Assembly (NCBI GenBank): GCA_027858215.1
Contig: JAQIDD010000214.1
Location: forward strand, 1-7,115
Length of the DNA: 7,115 bases
Direction: 5' to 3'
DNA from: Candidatus Delongbacteria bacterium
Lineage (GTDB): Bacteria > Bacteroidota > Bacteroidia > Bacteroidales > ML635J-15
In this document: positions 1-6,580 of the stretch, piece after piece
Numbering within the stretch: the first letter of the stretch is position 1
Layout of the letters: every line of letters begins with the position of its first letter
Position numbers and translations under genes: made by a program
The notes under the pieces: model-generated
Told to the model about the DNA's origin: nothing
Database searches by the model: none
What the model saw: only the letters and a program-made list of their open reading frames with translations

Positions 1-15
1 ATAACCCACATATTT

Positions 16-1707
16 ATGAAAATTCAACACAGCATTATTTTATTGGCATTATGTTTTCTTTGTCCTGCTTTATCGGCACAAAACACGCATAAACCAGACA
101 CAAGCAAGCCAAGGAACATTAGATTTGAAATGGCACAGGCCCGCATGAAATTCAATAATGATAATTATCCTGGAGCATTGAAGATGTATGAAGGCATGAT
201 GAAAACCAATCCCAATGACATTACGCTGAATTTCAGGCTTGGGGAATGTTATTTTGTTATAGACAGGTTTGAGGACGCCATCCCGCCACTGGAAAAATGT
301 GCAGAAGCAGGAAGCGATGATTTTGATATGCTTGACTTCTATTTGGCCCGTTCATATCAAAAGAATCAACAGTTTAAAAAGGCAAAAGTACATTACGAAA
401 AATATTTAAGCAGCTTGTCAGACGATGAAGCTGAAACAGATCCGGCCAACGTATATCTGAATAAAGTGAACAATGCCGTCCGGCTGATGGACCAAAAAGT
501 TGATGTTGACATATCCAACATGGGGAAAGTCATCAATTCAAAATACGTGGATTCCAACCCATCCATTACTGCAGACCAGACCGTATTGATTTTCACATCC
601 CGTCGCCCTGAAAGCAGCAAAACCCTCAGAGACCCGGTTACCGGCGAATACTTTGATAACATATATATATCCCACAAACAAAAAGACGGCACGTGGTCTG
701 AAGCCAAACCTATCCCCGGTGAAATAAATACCCCTGATGCATACGAAGCCAACAGCAGCATTTCTCCCGATGGGAAAACCATTTTTATTTACATGAACAT
801 CAACGGGATAACGCAAAGCGGCGACATATATGTATCACACAAAAACAATGAAGGGACATGGACCAAACCCCAACCATTGAGGGAAAATTCACCCTCGGGT
901 TTTTTCAAAAAAATCGCCCATGGCTTTGACATACTTTTTCACGGAGAAAAATCCATCAATTCCAGTTATTTTGAAACCTCTGCCTGCATTACAGCCGACA
1001 ACAACAGCCTTTATTTTATCAGTGAAAGGGAGAAAAAAGGTTTCGGACAGGGTGACGTATGGGTTGCGCACAAAATTGGAAATGGATGGAGTGTGCCCAG
1101 GAATTTAGGCAAAAACATCAATACAGTAGATGATGAAATATCCGTTTTTATTCATCCTGATGGAAACACCATGTTTTATGCTTCCAACGGAAAACATTCC
1201 ATGGGTGGTTATGATATTTTAATGAGCAGGAAGGAAGACGGAAAATGGTCAGACCCTGTTAATCTCGGATATCCCATCAACACCCCTTACGATGAATTTC
1301 ATTTTGCTCTATCTGCAGATGGAAACACAGCTTACATATCCAGCAACAGGGAAAACAGCATGGGTAAAACGGATTTATACACCATTGATATGAAAACATA
1401 CTTTGATGAAATGGATTTTGGGTTTGAACAACCCACCCTAACAGTAGTAAAAGGCTACATAATCGATGAAGATAAAAATCCGGTTGCCACCGAAATTGAT
1501 ATTTCAGACGCTGAGACAGGAAAACATGTTACTACGATTATGTCCGATGAAAATGGCGAATACTTCATAACCCTTTCACAAGGGAAGGATTATATCCTTT
1601 TAATTAGCCACAAAGACATGGAACCCATTGCCAAAACCATTTCCATTCTGGAAGAAGATCAAGCTCAAAACACAAAAACATGGCACTTTATTTTAAATAA
1701 GAAATAA
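16..1707 (+). CDS. Secreted TPR / PD40 beta-propeller protein, PorE-like but without OmpA domain
   Basis: A 563-residue exported protein of the Bacteroidota TPR-PD40 group, which includes the type IX secretion lipoprotein PorE and OmpA-family relatives. Residues 1-21 look like a type I signal peptide ending ALSA before Gln22; the nearby cysteines (13, 16) do not sit in a lipobox. About three TPR-like helical pairs span residues 36-137. PD40-type blades follow, with the SxDGxxxYFxS style pattern near 180-197, 245-261, 321-338, 375-402 and 428-455, alternating with DIYVSHK and DGKWSDP-like strands. A carboxypeptidase-regulatory-like fold covers roughly 476-545. The chain then ends at TWHFILNKK, where PorE-type proteins normally continue into an OmpA-like peptidoglycan-binding domain. 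Met16 is taken as the start because the signal peptide begins there, although the frame is open to the left edge. The next gene starts 3 bases downstream. The role is probably protein scaffolding in the periplasm or at the outer membrane; the exact function is unknown. Confidence 0.88.
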   Translation: MKIQHSIILLALCFLCPALSAQNTHKPDTSKPRNIRFEMAQARMKFNNDNYPGALKMYEGMMKTNPNDITLNFRLGECYFVIDRFEDAIPPLEKCAEAGSDDFDMLDFYLARSYQKNQQFKKAKVHYEKYLSSLSDDEAETDPANVYLNKVNNAVRLMDQKVDVDISNMGKVINSKYVDSNPSITADQTVLIFTSRRPESSKTLRDPVTGEYFDNIYISHKQKDGTWSEAKPIPGEINTPDAYEANSSISPDGKTIFIYMNINGITQSGDIYVSHKNNEGTWTKPQPLRENSPSGFFKKIAHGFDILFHGEKSINSSYFETSACITADNNSLYFISEREKKGFGQGDVWVAHKIGNGWSVPRNLGKNINTVDDEISVFIHPDGNTMFYASNGKHSMGGYDILMSRKEDGKWSDPVNLGYPINTPYDEFHFALSADGNTAYISSNRENSMGKTDLYTIDMKTYFDEMDFGFEQPTLTVVKGYIIDEDKNPVATEIDISDAETGKHVTTIMSDENGEYFITLSQGKDYILLISHKDMEPIAKTISILEEDQAQNTKTWHFILNKK

Positions 1708-1710
1708 ACC

Positions 1711-3156
1711 ATGAAATTTAGCCATTTCATATTAATATCATTTCTATCAATGTTGTGCTTGCTGGGTCCCGGTAATAGCAAGGCTCAGGATAACAGAAAA
1801 AAAGATACAACCACTCAGGATGGTTTTTTGGTTTACAAGCTTGAAATCTTTGAAAAGATTAGCATGTCAGCCTGGCGAAACACACAACAGGCCTTCAATG
1901 AAGCCGACAGCCTTGAAGCTGATGTTTTTCTTATTCACATGAACACGTATGGCGGCCTGGTGGTGGCAGCCGACTCAATACGTACGGCCATTTTGAATGC
2001 TGATATGCCTGTGTGGGTTTATATTGATAACAACGCAGCTTCAGCCGGAGCGCTGATATCCATTGCCTGTGACAAAATCTTCATGAAAGAAGGTAGCAGC
2101 ATTGGTGCTGCCACCGTAGTCAGCCAGGATGGCAAAGCCATGCCCGACAAATACCAGTCATACATGCGTTCTACCATGCGTTCTACTGCGGAAGCACACG
2201 GAAAAGACACCATCATCAATGGAAATGATACCAGTTATGTGTGGAAACGCGACCCCGCCATTGCTGAAGCCATGGTTGATCCGGATGTGTATGTTCCCGG
2301 GGTCATTGATTCAACAAAAGTATTGACTTTTACTGCAAGTGAAGCCGTTAAACATGGTTTTTGTGATGGCATTTATGCAGATATTCAAAGCCTGATGCTC
2401 GAACAAGGCATCAGTGATTACGAAACCAAAACCTTTGAACCCACAGCTATGGATAAAATTCTCGGGTTTCTTACCAGCCCGGGATTTCAGGGCATTTTGG
2501 TAATGCTGATCATCGGAGGCTTGTATTTTGAATTGCAATCTCCCGGCATCGGGTTCCCGTTTATCATAGCCATAGCTTCAGCGCTGCTCTATTTTGCTCC
2601 CGCCTACATCGAAGGCCTGGCAGGACACTGGGAAATATTGCTTTTTATTGCCGGCGTAATCCTGATAGCGGTCGAAATATTTGTCATTCCGGGGTTTGGT
2701 GTTGCCGGTATATTGGGAATTGCAGCTCTTATCATTGGACTTGCTATGTCAATGGTAGGCGAATATGAGATCAATCCGCCTCAGGGAGAAATCAACCTTG
2801 CCCCCCTTGTCAAAGCCCTGGCTGTTGTCATTGTGGCCTCTACGCTGTCGTTTTTCCTGTCAATATGGTTGTCAGGTAAACTTTTCGGGCAATCCACGCG
2901 CTTATTCGGCTCACTGGCCCTGGATACCACTCAGCAAACAGAAGAGGGATACATCAGTGCCGACAACTCATGGCGGGATATGATTGGAAAAACAGGCACT
3001 GCTTTATCTGACCTCAGGCCATCAGGTAAAATAGAAATTGATGAAAAAATATACAACGCAAAAGCAATAAATGGTTACATCGAACAGGGGAGTCCTGTTG
3101 TTGTTAAGCGCTTTGAAACCGTACAATTATATGTAGAGTTAATAGAAACAGAATAA
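1711..3156 (+). CDS. nfeD: Full-length NfeD-family membrane-bound ClpP-class serine protease
   Basis: A 481-residue protein with the complete long NfeD architecture. Residues 1-25 form a signal peptide (likely cut after SKA). A ClpP/SppA-like protease domain spans about 38-235, with the oxyanion-side motif MNTYGGLVVAAD at 77-88 and the nucleophile Ser111 in NNAASAGALI. The partner Lys is less obvious: Lys147 is nearby, but my alignment from memory to the Pyrococcus 1510-N dyad places Arg157 opposite its Lys. About five membrane helices follow (roughly 258-277, 281-299, 305-325, 328-349, 366-387), then an OB-fold NfeD C-terminal domain at 422-481 (IGKTGTALSDLRPSGKI). The family is thought to cleave or regulate stomatin/flotillin-like SPFH proteins and influence membrane organisation. 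No SPFH gene is adjacent here: the next gene, 7 bases on, is an acetyltransferase. ATG 1711 is 3 bases after the upstream stop and gives the signal peptide. Confidence 0.93.
   Translation: MKFSHFILISFLSMLCLLGPGNSKAQDNRKKDTTTQDGFLVYKLEIFEKISMSAWRNTQQAFNEADSLEADVFLIHMNTYGGLVVAADSIRTAILNADMPVWVYIDNNAASAGALISIACDKIFMKEGSSIGAATVVSQDGKAMPDKYQSYMRSTMRSTAEAHGKDTIINGNDTSYVWKRDPAIAEAMVDPDVYVPGVIDSTKVLTFTASEAVKHGFCDGIYADIQSLMLEQGISDYETKTFEPTAMDKILGFLTSPGFQGILVMLIIGGLYFELQSPGIGFPFIIAIASALLYFAPAYIEGLAGHWEILLFIAGVILIAVEIFVIPGFGVAGILGIAALIIGLAMSMVGEYEINPPQGEINLAPLVKALAVVIVASTLSFFLSIWLSGKLFGQSTRLFGSLALDTTQQTEEGYISADNSWRDMIGKTGTALSDLRPSGKIEIDEKIYNAKAINGYIEQGSPVVVKRFETVQLYVELIETE
2163..2186 (+). repeat. Perfect 12-bp tandem duplication inside nfeD
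   Basis: The unit CATGCGTTCTAC occurs twice head to tail with no mismatch, encoding MRST-MRST at residues 152-159 of the NfeD protease domain. It keeps the frame and lies in the helix expected to carry or flank the second catalytic residue. It may simply reflect a conserved MRSxMRxTAE pattern rather than a recent duplication. Confidence 0.8.
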
Positions 3157-3163
3157 TTATCAC

Positions 3164-3607
3164 ATGGCACAATTTGTTCGTGAATTTAAAGAAGAAGATT
3201 ACCAGGATGTGCTCCATGTCTGGAATGAAACAGATATGGGCGGTGAACATCGTGGTGATAATCTTGATGTAATTGAGGATACCATCAACTTTGGTGGGAA
3301 ACTGTTTATCCTCGAAGATGATGATCACGGCATCATCGGCACCTCATGGATAACCAATGATCAACGCAGGCTTTACCTTCATCATTTTGGCATCCTGCCG
3401 GAATTCCAGGGAAAAGGATACAGTCATTTCCTCATGGAAAAGAGCATGGAGTTTGCAATGGATGAAGGTTTGCAAATAAAGCTTGAGGCGGGAAAATCCA
3501 ATCATAAAGCCAAAAACCTGTATAAAAAATACGGGTTCAAATACCTGGGTGATTACGATGTACTCATTGTTCGCAATCCGGAGGATATAAACCTCAACGA
3601 TCTGTGA
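3164..3607 (+). CDS. GNAT-family N-acetyltransferase
   Basis: A 147-residue single-domain GNAT enzyme, close to the usual minimal size, expected to transfer acetyl from acetyl-CoA to an amine on an unidentified substrate. The N-terminal strand and helix (VREFKEEDYQDVLHVWNET, residues 5-23) match the usual opening of the fold. Motif A is at 69-98: strand LYLHHFGILPEF followed by the pyrophosphate-binding loop Q82-G-K-G-Y-S87, with Ser in place of the common final Gly/Ala. Motif B is at 113-126 (NHKAKNLYKKYGFK), where the Asn and the Tyr of LYKKYGF are typical of the family. There is no signal peptide or membrane segment, so it is cytosolic. It begins 7 bases after nfeD, and its TGA overlaps the GTG start of the MATE gene, so it is probably cotranscribed and translationally coupled to the transporter. 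The substrate cannot be read from the sequence. Confidence 0.87.
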   Translation: MAQFVREFKEEDYQDVLHVWNETDMGGEHRGDNLDVIEDTINFGGKLFILEDDDHGIIGTSWITNDQRRLYLHHFGILPEFQGKGYSHFLMEKSMEFAMDEGLQIKLEAGKSNHKAKNLYKKYGFKYLGDYDVLIVRNPEDINLNDL

Positions 3608-4902
3608 ACAAACGTATCCTGAGGCTGGCCATACCAAACATTTTCAGCAACTTGTCGGTACCTCTGGTAGGGCTTGTTGATATTGCTTTGATGGGGCATC
3701 AAAATGCGTCTGCTTATATCGGTGCCATTGCCCTGGGATCAACCGTGTTTACATTCATTTATGCAGGCTTGCTCTTCCTCAGGATGGGAACAAGCGGGTT
3801 TACTGCACAGAACAGGGGAGCAAGGAACATTCCTGAAAGCTTCCTTATTCTTGGCCGTTCACTTGCCCTTGCATTCATTTTTGGTATGTTGCTGATATTG
3901 CTTCAACAACCTATCTCCTGGCTTGCGTTTCATTTCCTGAATGCGTCCCCGGAGGTAAAAACCATCGCGGAAATATATTTCAAAACCCGCATCTGGGCTG
4001 CACCGGCAACACTGGGCTTGTATGCCATAACCGGATGGTATATCGGCATGCAAAACGCAAAAACCCCCATGTGGATCACCATATCTGTTAACCTGATTAA
4101 CATCGCTTTCAGCCTACTTTTTATACTTGTTTTTGACATGAAGGCAAGGGGAGTTGCGCTAGGAACACTGATAGCTCAATATTCAGGACTTGTTATTGCT
4201 GTGCTGTTGTTGTTAAAACATAAACACAGAATGCAGGTATTCTGGAAATTGAAATCCCTGATTGATGTAAAAGCACTGACCTCATTCATGCATGTCAATA
4301 AAAACATATTAATCAGATCGCTCTTGCTGACAGGCTGTTTTTATTTTTTCAATGCCAAAAGAGCCATCCTGGGGAATGATATCCTTGCGGTAAATTCATT
4401 GCTGCTTCAGTTTTTGTGGATATTTTCGTATTTCATTGATGGCTTTGCTTTTGCCGCTGAAGCACTCACAGGGCGGTATATCGGAGCCGGGGATAGCAAA
4501 AATCTGAAGCTGGTCATTAAAAAATTGTTTGTGTGGGGTGTGTCAGTCAGTATGCTTGTGTCTCTTGTTTATTTATTGTTCAATAAAGGAGTCATTTTAT
4601 TGTTAACAGACCAGGCTTCTGTCATTGCATTATCCAGGGATTACAGCGTATGGGTCATTCTGATGCCAATCATATCTTTTTCTGCATTTGTCTGGGATGG
4701 AATCTTTATTGGGGCCACCGCCGGAAAAGCCTTGAGAAACGCCATGATCATTGCCGTGGTTTTTATTTTTGTGCCTGCCATCTACTTTTTTCCTGAACTA
4801 TGGAACAATCATGGAATGTGGGCTGCTTTAAGTTTATTTATGTTTGCACGCGGATTTTTTCTATTTTTATCCTATCCAAAAAATGTAGTCAATAAATCTT
4901 AG
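3604..4902 (+). CDS. MATE-family multidrug/cation antiporter, DinF subfamily
   Basis: A 432-residue inner-membrane protein with about twelve hydrophobic segments arranged as two six-helix halves (loop near 205-235). DinF-type landmarks are clear: VDIALMGH with Asp26 in helix 1, LRMGTSGFTAQNRGA at 60-74, IDGFAFAAEALTGRYIGA at 278-295 (helix 8 region, Asp279 and Glu286) and WDGIFIGATAGKALRNAM at 364-381. MATE proteins export organic cations and other toxic compounds using a Na+ or H+ gradient; the substrate here is unknown. The start is a GTG in a GTGA overlap with the stop of the acetyltransferase gene. It is favoured because NKRILRLAIPNIFSNL is the expected family N-terminus and the next in-frame Met (residue 30) would remove most of helix 1. 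Pairing with a GNAT gene might suggest modification and export of the same compound, but this is inference only. Confidence 0.92.
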   Translation: MNKRILRLAIPNIFSNLSVPLVGLVDIALMGHQNASAYIGAIALGSTVFTFIYAGLLFLRMGTSGFTAQNRGARNIPESFLILGRSLALAFIFGMLLILLQQPISWLAFHFLNASPEVKTIAEIYFKTRIWAAPATLGLYAITGWYIGMQNAKTPMWITISVNLINIAFSLLFILVFDMKARGVALGTLIAQYSGLVIAVLLLLKHKHRMQVFWKLKSLIDVKALTSFMHVNKNILIRSLLLTGCFYFFNAKRAILGNDILAVNSLLLQFLWIFSYFIDGFAFAAEALTGRYIGAGDSKNLKLVIKKLFVWGVSVSMLVSLVYLLFNKGVILLLTDQASVIALSRDYSVWVILMPIISFSAFVWDGIFIGATAGKALRNAMIIAVVFIFVPAIYFFPELWNNHGMWAALSLFMFARGFFLFLSYPKNVVNKS

Positions 4903-4905
4903 ATC

Positions 4906-5943
4906 ATGAAAAGAAAATGGATCATCATTTTACTGGTTTTGTTAGCAATAATCATTGTTCTGGGAGCTCTTGGTTATAAATATTATCGCTATATATACAG
5001 CCTGAATACCAACTTACCCGCCAACAAACAATCAGTTTACATTTACATCCCCAGCGATGCAAATTATAAGAATGTTCAATCAAAAATTACTCCTTATCTA
5101 ATCAACACAAAATCTTTTCATTGGGTAGCAGAGAAAAAACAATATTCCTCATTCATAAAACCGGGACGTTATGAAATAAAAAAGGGGATGAACAACAATG
5201 AAATAATCAACATGTTGCGTGTTGGCGAACAAGCCCCTGTTCAAGTAAGTTTTATTTCGGTCAGAACATTAAACGTCCTGGCAGGAAAAGTAGCATCATA
5301 TCTTGAGCCGGATTCTGCAGCTTTTGCTGATTTTTTTTATCATGACACGGTTCCATCTTATTATGGATTTGATCATTACAGTTTTTCCGGCATGTTTATT
5401 CCAAACACGTATCAGTTTCTTTGGAACACACATCCCACAGGGTTTTGTGACCGTATGAAAAAAGAATATCACCGGTTTTGGAATCAATCACGCATTCAAA
5501 AAGCAGAAAATATTGGGTTTTCACCAAATGAAATTAGTACCCTGGCATCCATTGTGGAACAGGAAAGCAAAAAAAACAATGAGAAACCACGCATTGCAGG
5601 CGTGTATATTAACAGATTGCAAAAAGGAATGCACCTTCAGGCAGATCCTACCCTGGTTTATGCAACCGGCGATTTTACCGCTCAACGCATCCTGAATAAA
5701 CACAAAAAAATTGATTCCCCCTATAATACATATTTATATCCGGGACTTCCCCCGGGGCCCATCTGCCTGCCTTCAATCAGCAGCATTGATGCCGTGCTGA
5801 ACTACGAAAAACACGATTACCTGTTTTTCTGTGCTAAACCTGATAATTCAGGCTATCATAATTTTTCGGAAACCTATGCACAACACAGGCAATACGCCCG
5901 GGAATACAGACAATTTCTGAACAGCAATAATATTTACAATTAA
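4906..5943 (+). CDS. mltG: Endolytic murein transglycosylase MltG (YceG-like)
   Basis: A 345-residue single-pass membrane protein, near the usual MltG length. Residues 1-4 are basic and 5-23 form an uncleaved membrane anchor, placing the enzyme in the periplasm. A LysM-like subdomain occupies roughly 44-106 (ending GMNNNEIINMLRVGEQAPV). The YceG catalytic domain follows, with FIPNTYQF at 164-171, the catalytic glutamate Glu218 in LASIVEQES, YINRLQKGMHLQADPTLVYA at 234-253, YNTYLYPGLPPGPICLPS at 273-290 and YHNFSETYAQH at 317-327. The family cleaves nascent glycan strands within the chain, leaving a 1,6-anhydroMurNAc end, and is proposed to set strand length by terminating polymerisation. The start lies 3 bases after the MATE stop, so it probably shares that transcript. 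All recognisable catalytic motifs are intact. Confidence 0.95.
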   Translation: MKRKWIIILLVLLAIIIVLGALGYKYYRYIYSLNTNLPANKQSVYIYIPSDANYKNVQSKITPYLINTKSFHWVAEKKQYSSFIKPGRYEIKKGMNNNEIINMLRVGEQAPVQVSFISVRTLNVLAGKVASYLEPDSAAFADFFYHDTVPSYYGFDHYSFSGMFIPNTYQFLWNTHPTGFCDRMKKEYHRFWNQSRIQKAENIGFSPNEISTLASIVEQESKKNNEKPRIAGVYINRLQKGMHLQADPTLVYATGDFTAQRILNKHKKIDSPYNTYLYPGLPPGPICLPSISSIDAVLNYEKHDYLFFCAKPDNSGYHNFSETYAQHRQYAREYRQFLNSNNIYN

Positions 5944-6001
5944 TTTATGGATACTGGCAACCACAATACAATATTATCGTCATTAAATCGAAGGCTTTGC
6001 T
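5944..6001 (+). other. 58-bp intergenic boundary between the envelope cluster and the sigma module
   Basis: This is the only sizeable gap in the window and the natural place for a promoter of the sigma factor gene. I found no match to the Bacteroidota housekeeping -7 box TAnnTTTG at a sensible distance, and no stem plus T-run that would act as a terminator. A 23-codon ORF starts at 5947, 3 bases after the mltG stop, and ends at 6018 inside the sigma gene; its reality is uncertain. Whether transcription starts here or reads through from mltG cannot be decided. Confidence 0.4.
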
Positions 6002-6580
6002 ATGGACTTAACAAATAAAGAGCAAGTGAGGAAAGTGGTAAAGGGTTGCAAGAACGGAAACCAACAAAGCCAACGCATACTGTACGAAGCATTGTACAAT
6101 AAAATGCTCGGTGTTTGTATGAGATACAGTAGCGAACCGAACGAAGCAAAAGACCTTGTTCAGGATGGGTTCATCACAGTGTTCAAAAAGAATAAAACAT
6201 ATAATTTTAAAGGTTCTTTGGAAGGATGGATAAGAAAACTGATCGTAAACAATGCGATTGATCAGCTGCGAAAGAAGAAAAAAATGCTTTACAGTTTTGA
6301 AGAAGAATCTGGTATCAATAACATGGAAGATACCGGAAAAGAAGAAACGGAAGAAAAAAAACTGTTGCACCTGAAAGCTGAAACCATTGTCAGGCTCATA
6401 CAAAAACTGACCCCTGCATACCGGGCAGTTTTTAACATGTATGTGATAGAAGACATGTCACACAAAGAAATCGCAAAACAGCTGGACATTTCAATCGGAT
6501 CATCCAAGTCCAACCTTTCAAAAGCCAAAGTGAGATTAAGAAAATTATACATTGAATATATAGAGAAACATGATGACTGA
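6002..6580 (+). CDS. ECF-subfamily RNA polymerase sigma factor (sigma-70 family)
   Basis: A 192-residue, two-domain sigma factor of normal ECF length. Region 2 spans about 22-92: EAKDLVQDGFITVFKK (48-63) is the core RNA-polymerase-binding helix and GWIRKLIVNNAIDQLRKKKK (75-94) is the -10 recognition helix. A charged linker (about 95-122, Glu/Lys rich) replaces sigma region 3. Region 4 spans about 126-182, with LTPAYRAVFNMYVIEDMSHKEIA and the helix-turn-helix LDISIGSSKSNLSKAKVRLRK that reads the -35 element. It starts 58 bases after mltG. Its last bases overlap the start of the next gene, which encodes a membrane protein; this is the usual arrangement of an ECF factor with its membrane-bound regulator. 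Such factors are typically held inactive until an envelope signal frees them, and often activate their own operon; the regulon is unknown. A-runs of seven to eight bases in the linker are coding and in frame. Confidence 0.95.
   Translation: MDLTNKEQVRKVVKGCKNGNQQSQRILYEALYNKMLGVCMRYSSEPNEAKDLVQDGFITVFKKNKTYNFKGSLEGWIRKLIVNNAIDQLRKKKKMLYSFEEESGINNMEDTGKEETEEKKLLHLKAETIVRLIQKLTPAYRAVFNMYVIEDMSHKEIAKQLDISIGSSKSNLSKAKVRLRKLYIEYIEKHDD

Noticed and set aside
393..816. Two overlapping minus-strand open frames within the PD40 gene
   Set aside because: Both are shadows of a well-supported coding region, with no recognisable domain or start context.
901..960. Insertion of about 25 residues between propeller blades, considered as a separate domain
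   Set aside because: It is short, keeps the frame and has no motif; loop length varies in PD40 proteins.
5740..5757. GC-rich inverted repeat (CCGGG ... CCCGG) with a CCCCGGGG palindrome
   Set aside because: It lies inside mltG and encodes the conserved YPGLPPGPI motif; the stem is only 5 bp and no T-run follows, so it is not a terminator.
5991..5999. TTTG near the sigma gene start as a possible Bacteroidota -7 box
   Set aside because: The preceding bases do not match TAnn and it would sit 2 bases before the start codon, too close for a normal promoter.
6278..6359. A-runs of seven and eight bases in the sigma gene as possible frameshift or slippage sites
   Set aside because: The frame continues intact through both into a complete sigma region 4, and Lys codons in an AT-rich genome explain them.
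6008..6403. 131-codon open frame on the minus strand across the sigma factor gene
   Set aside because: It is antisense to a clear ECF sigma factor, and its Phe/Leu/Ile-rich product simply mirrors the Lys/Glu/Asn-rich coding strand; no family resemblance.
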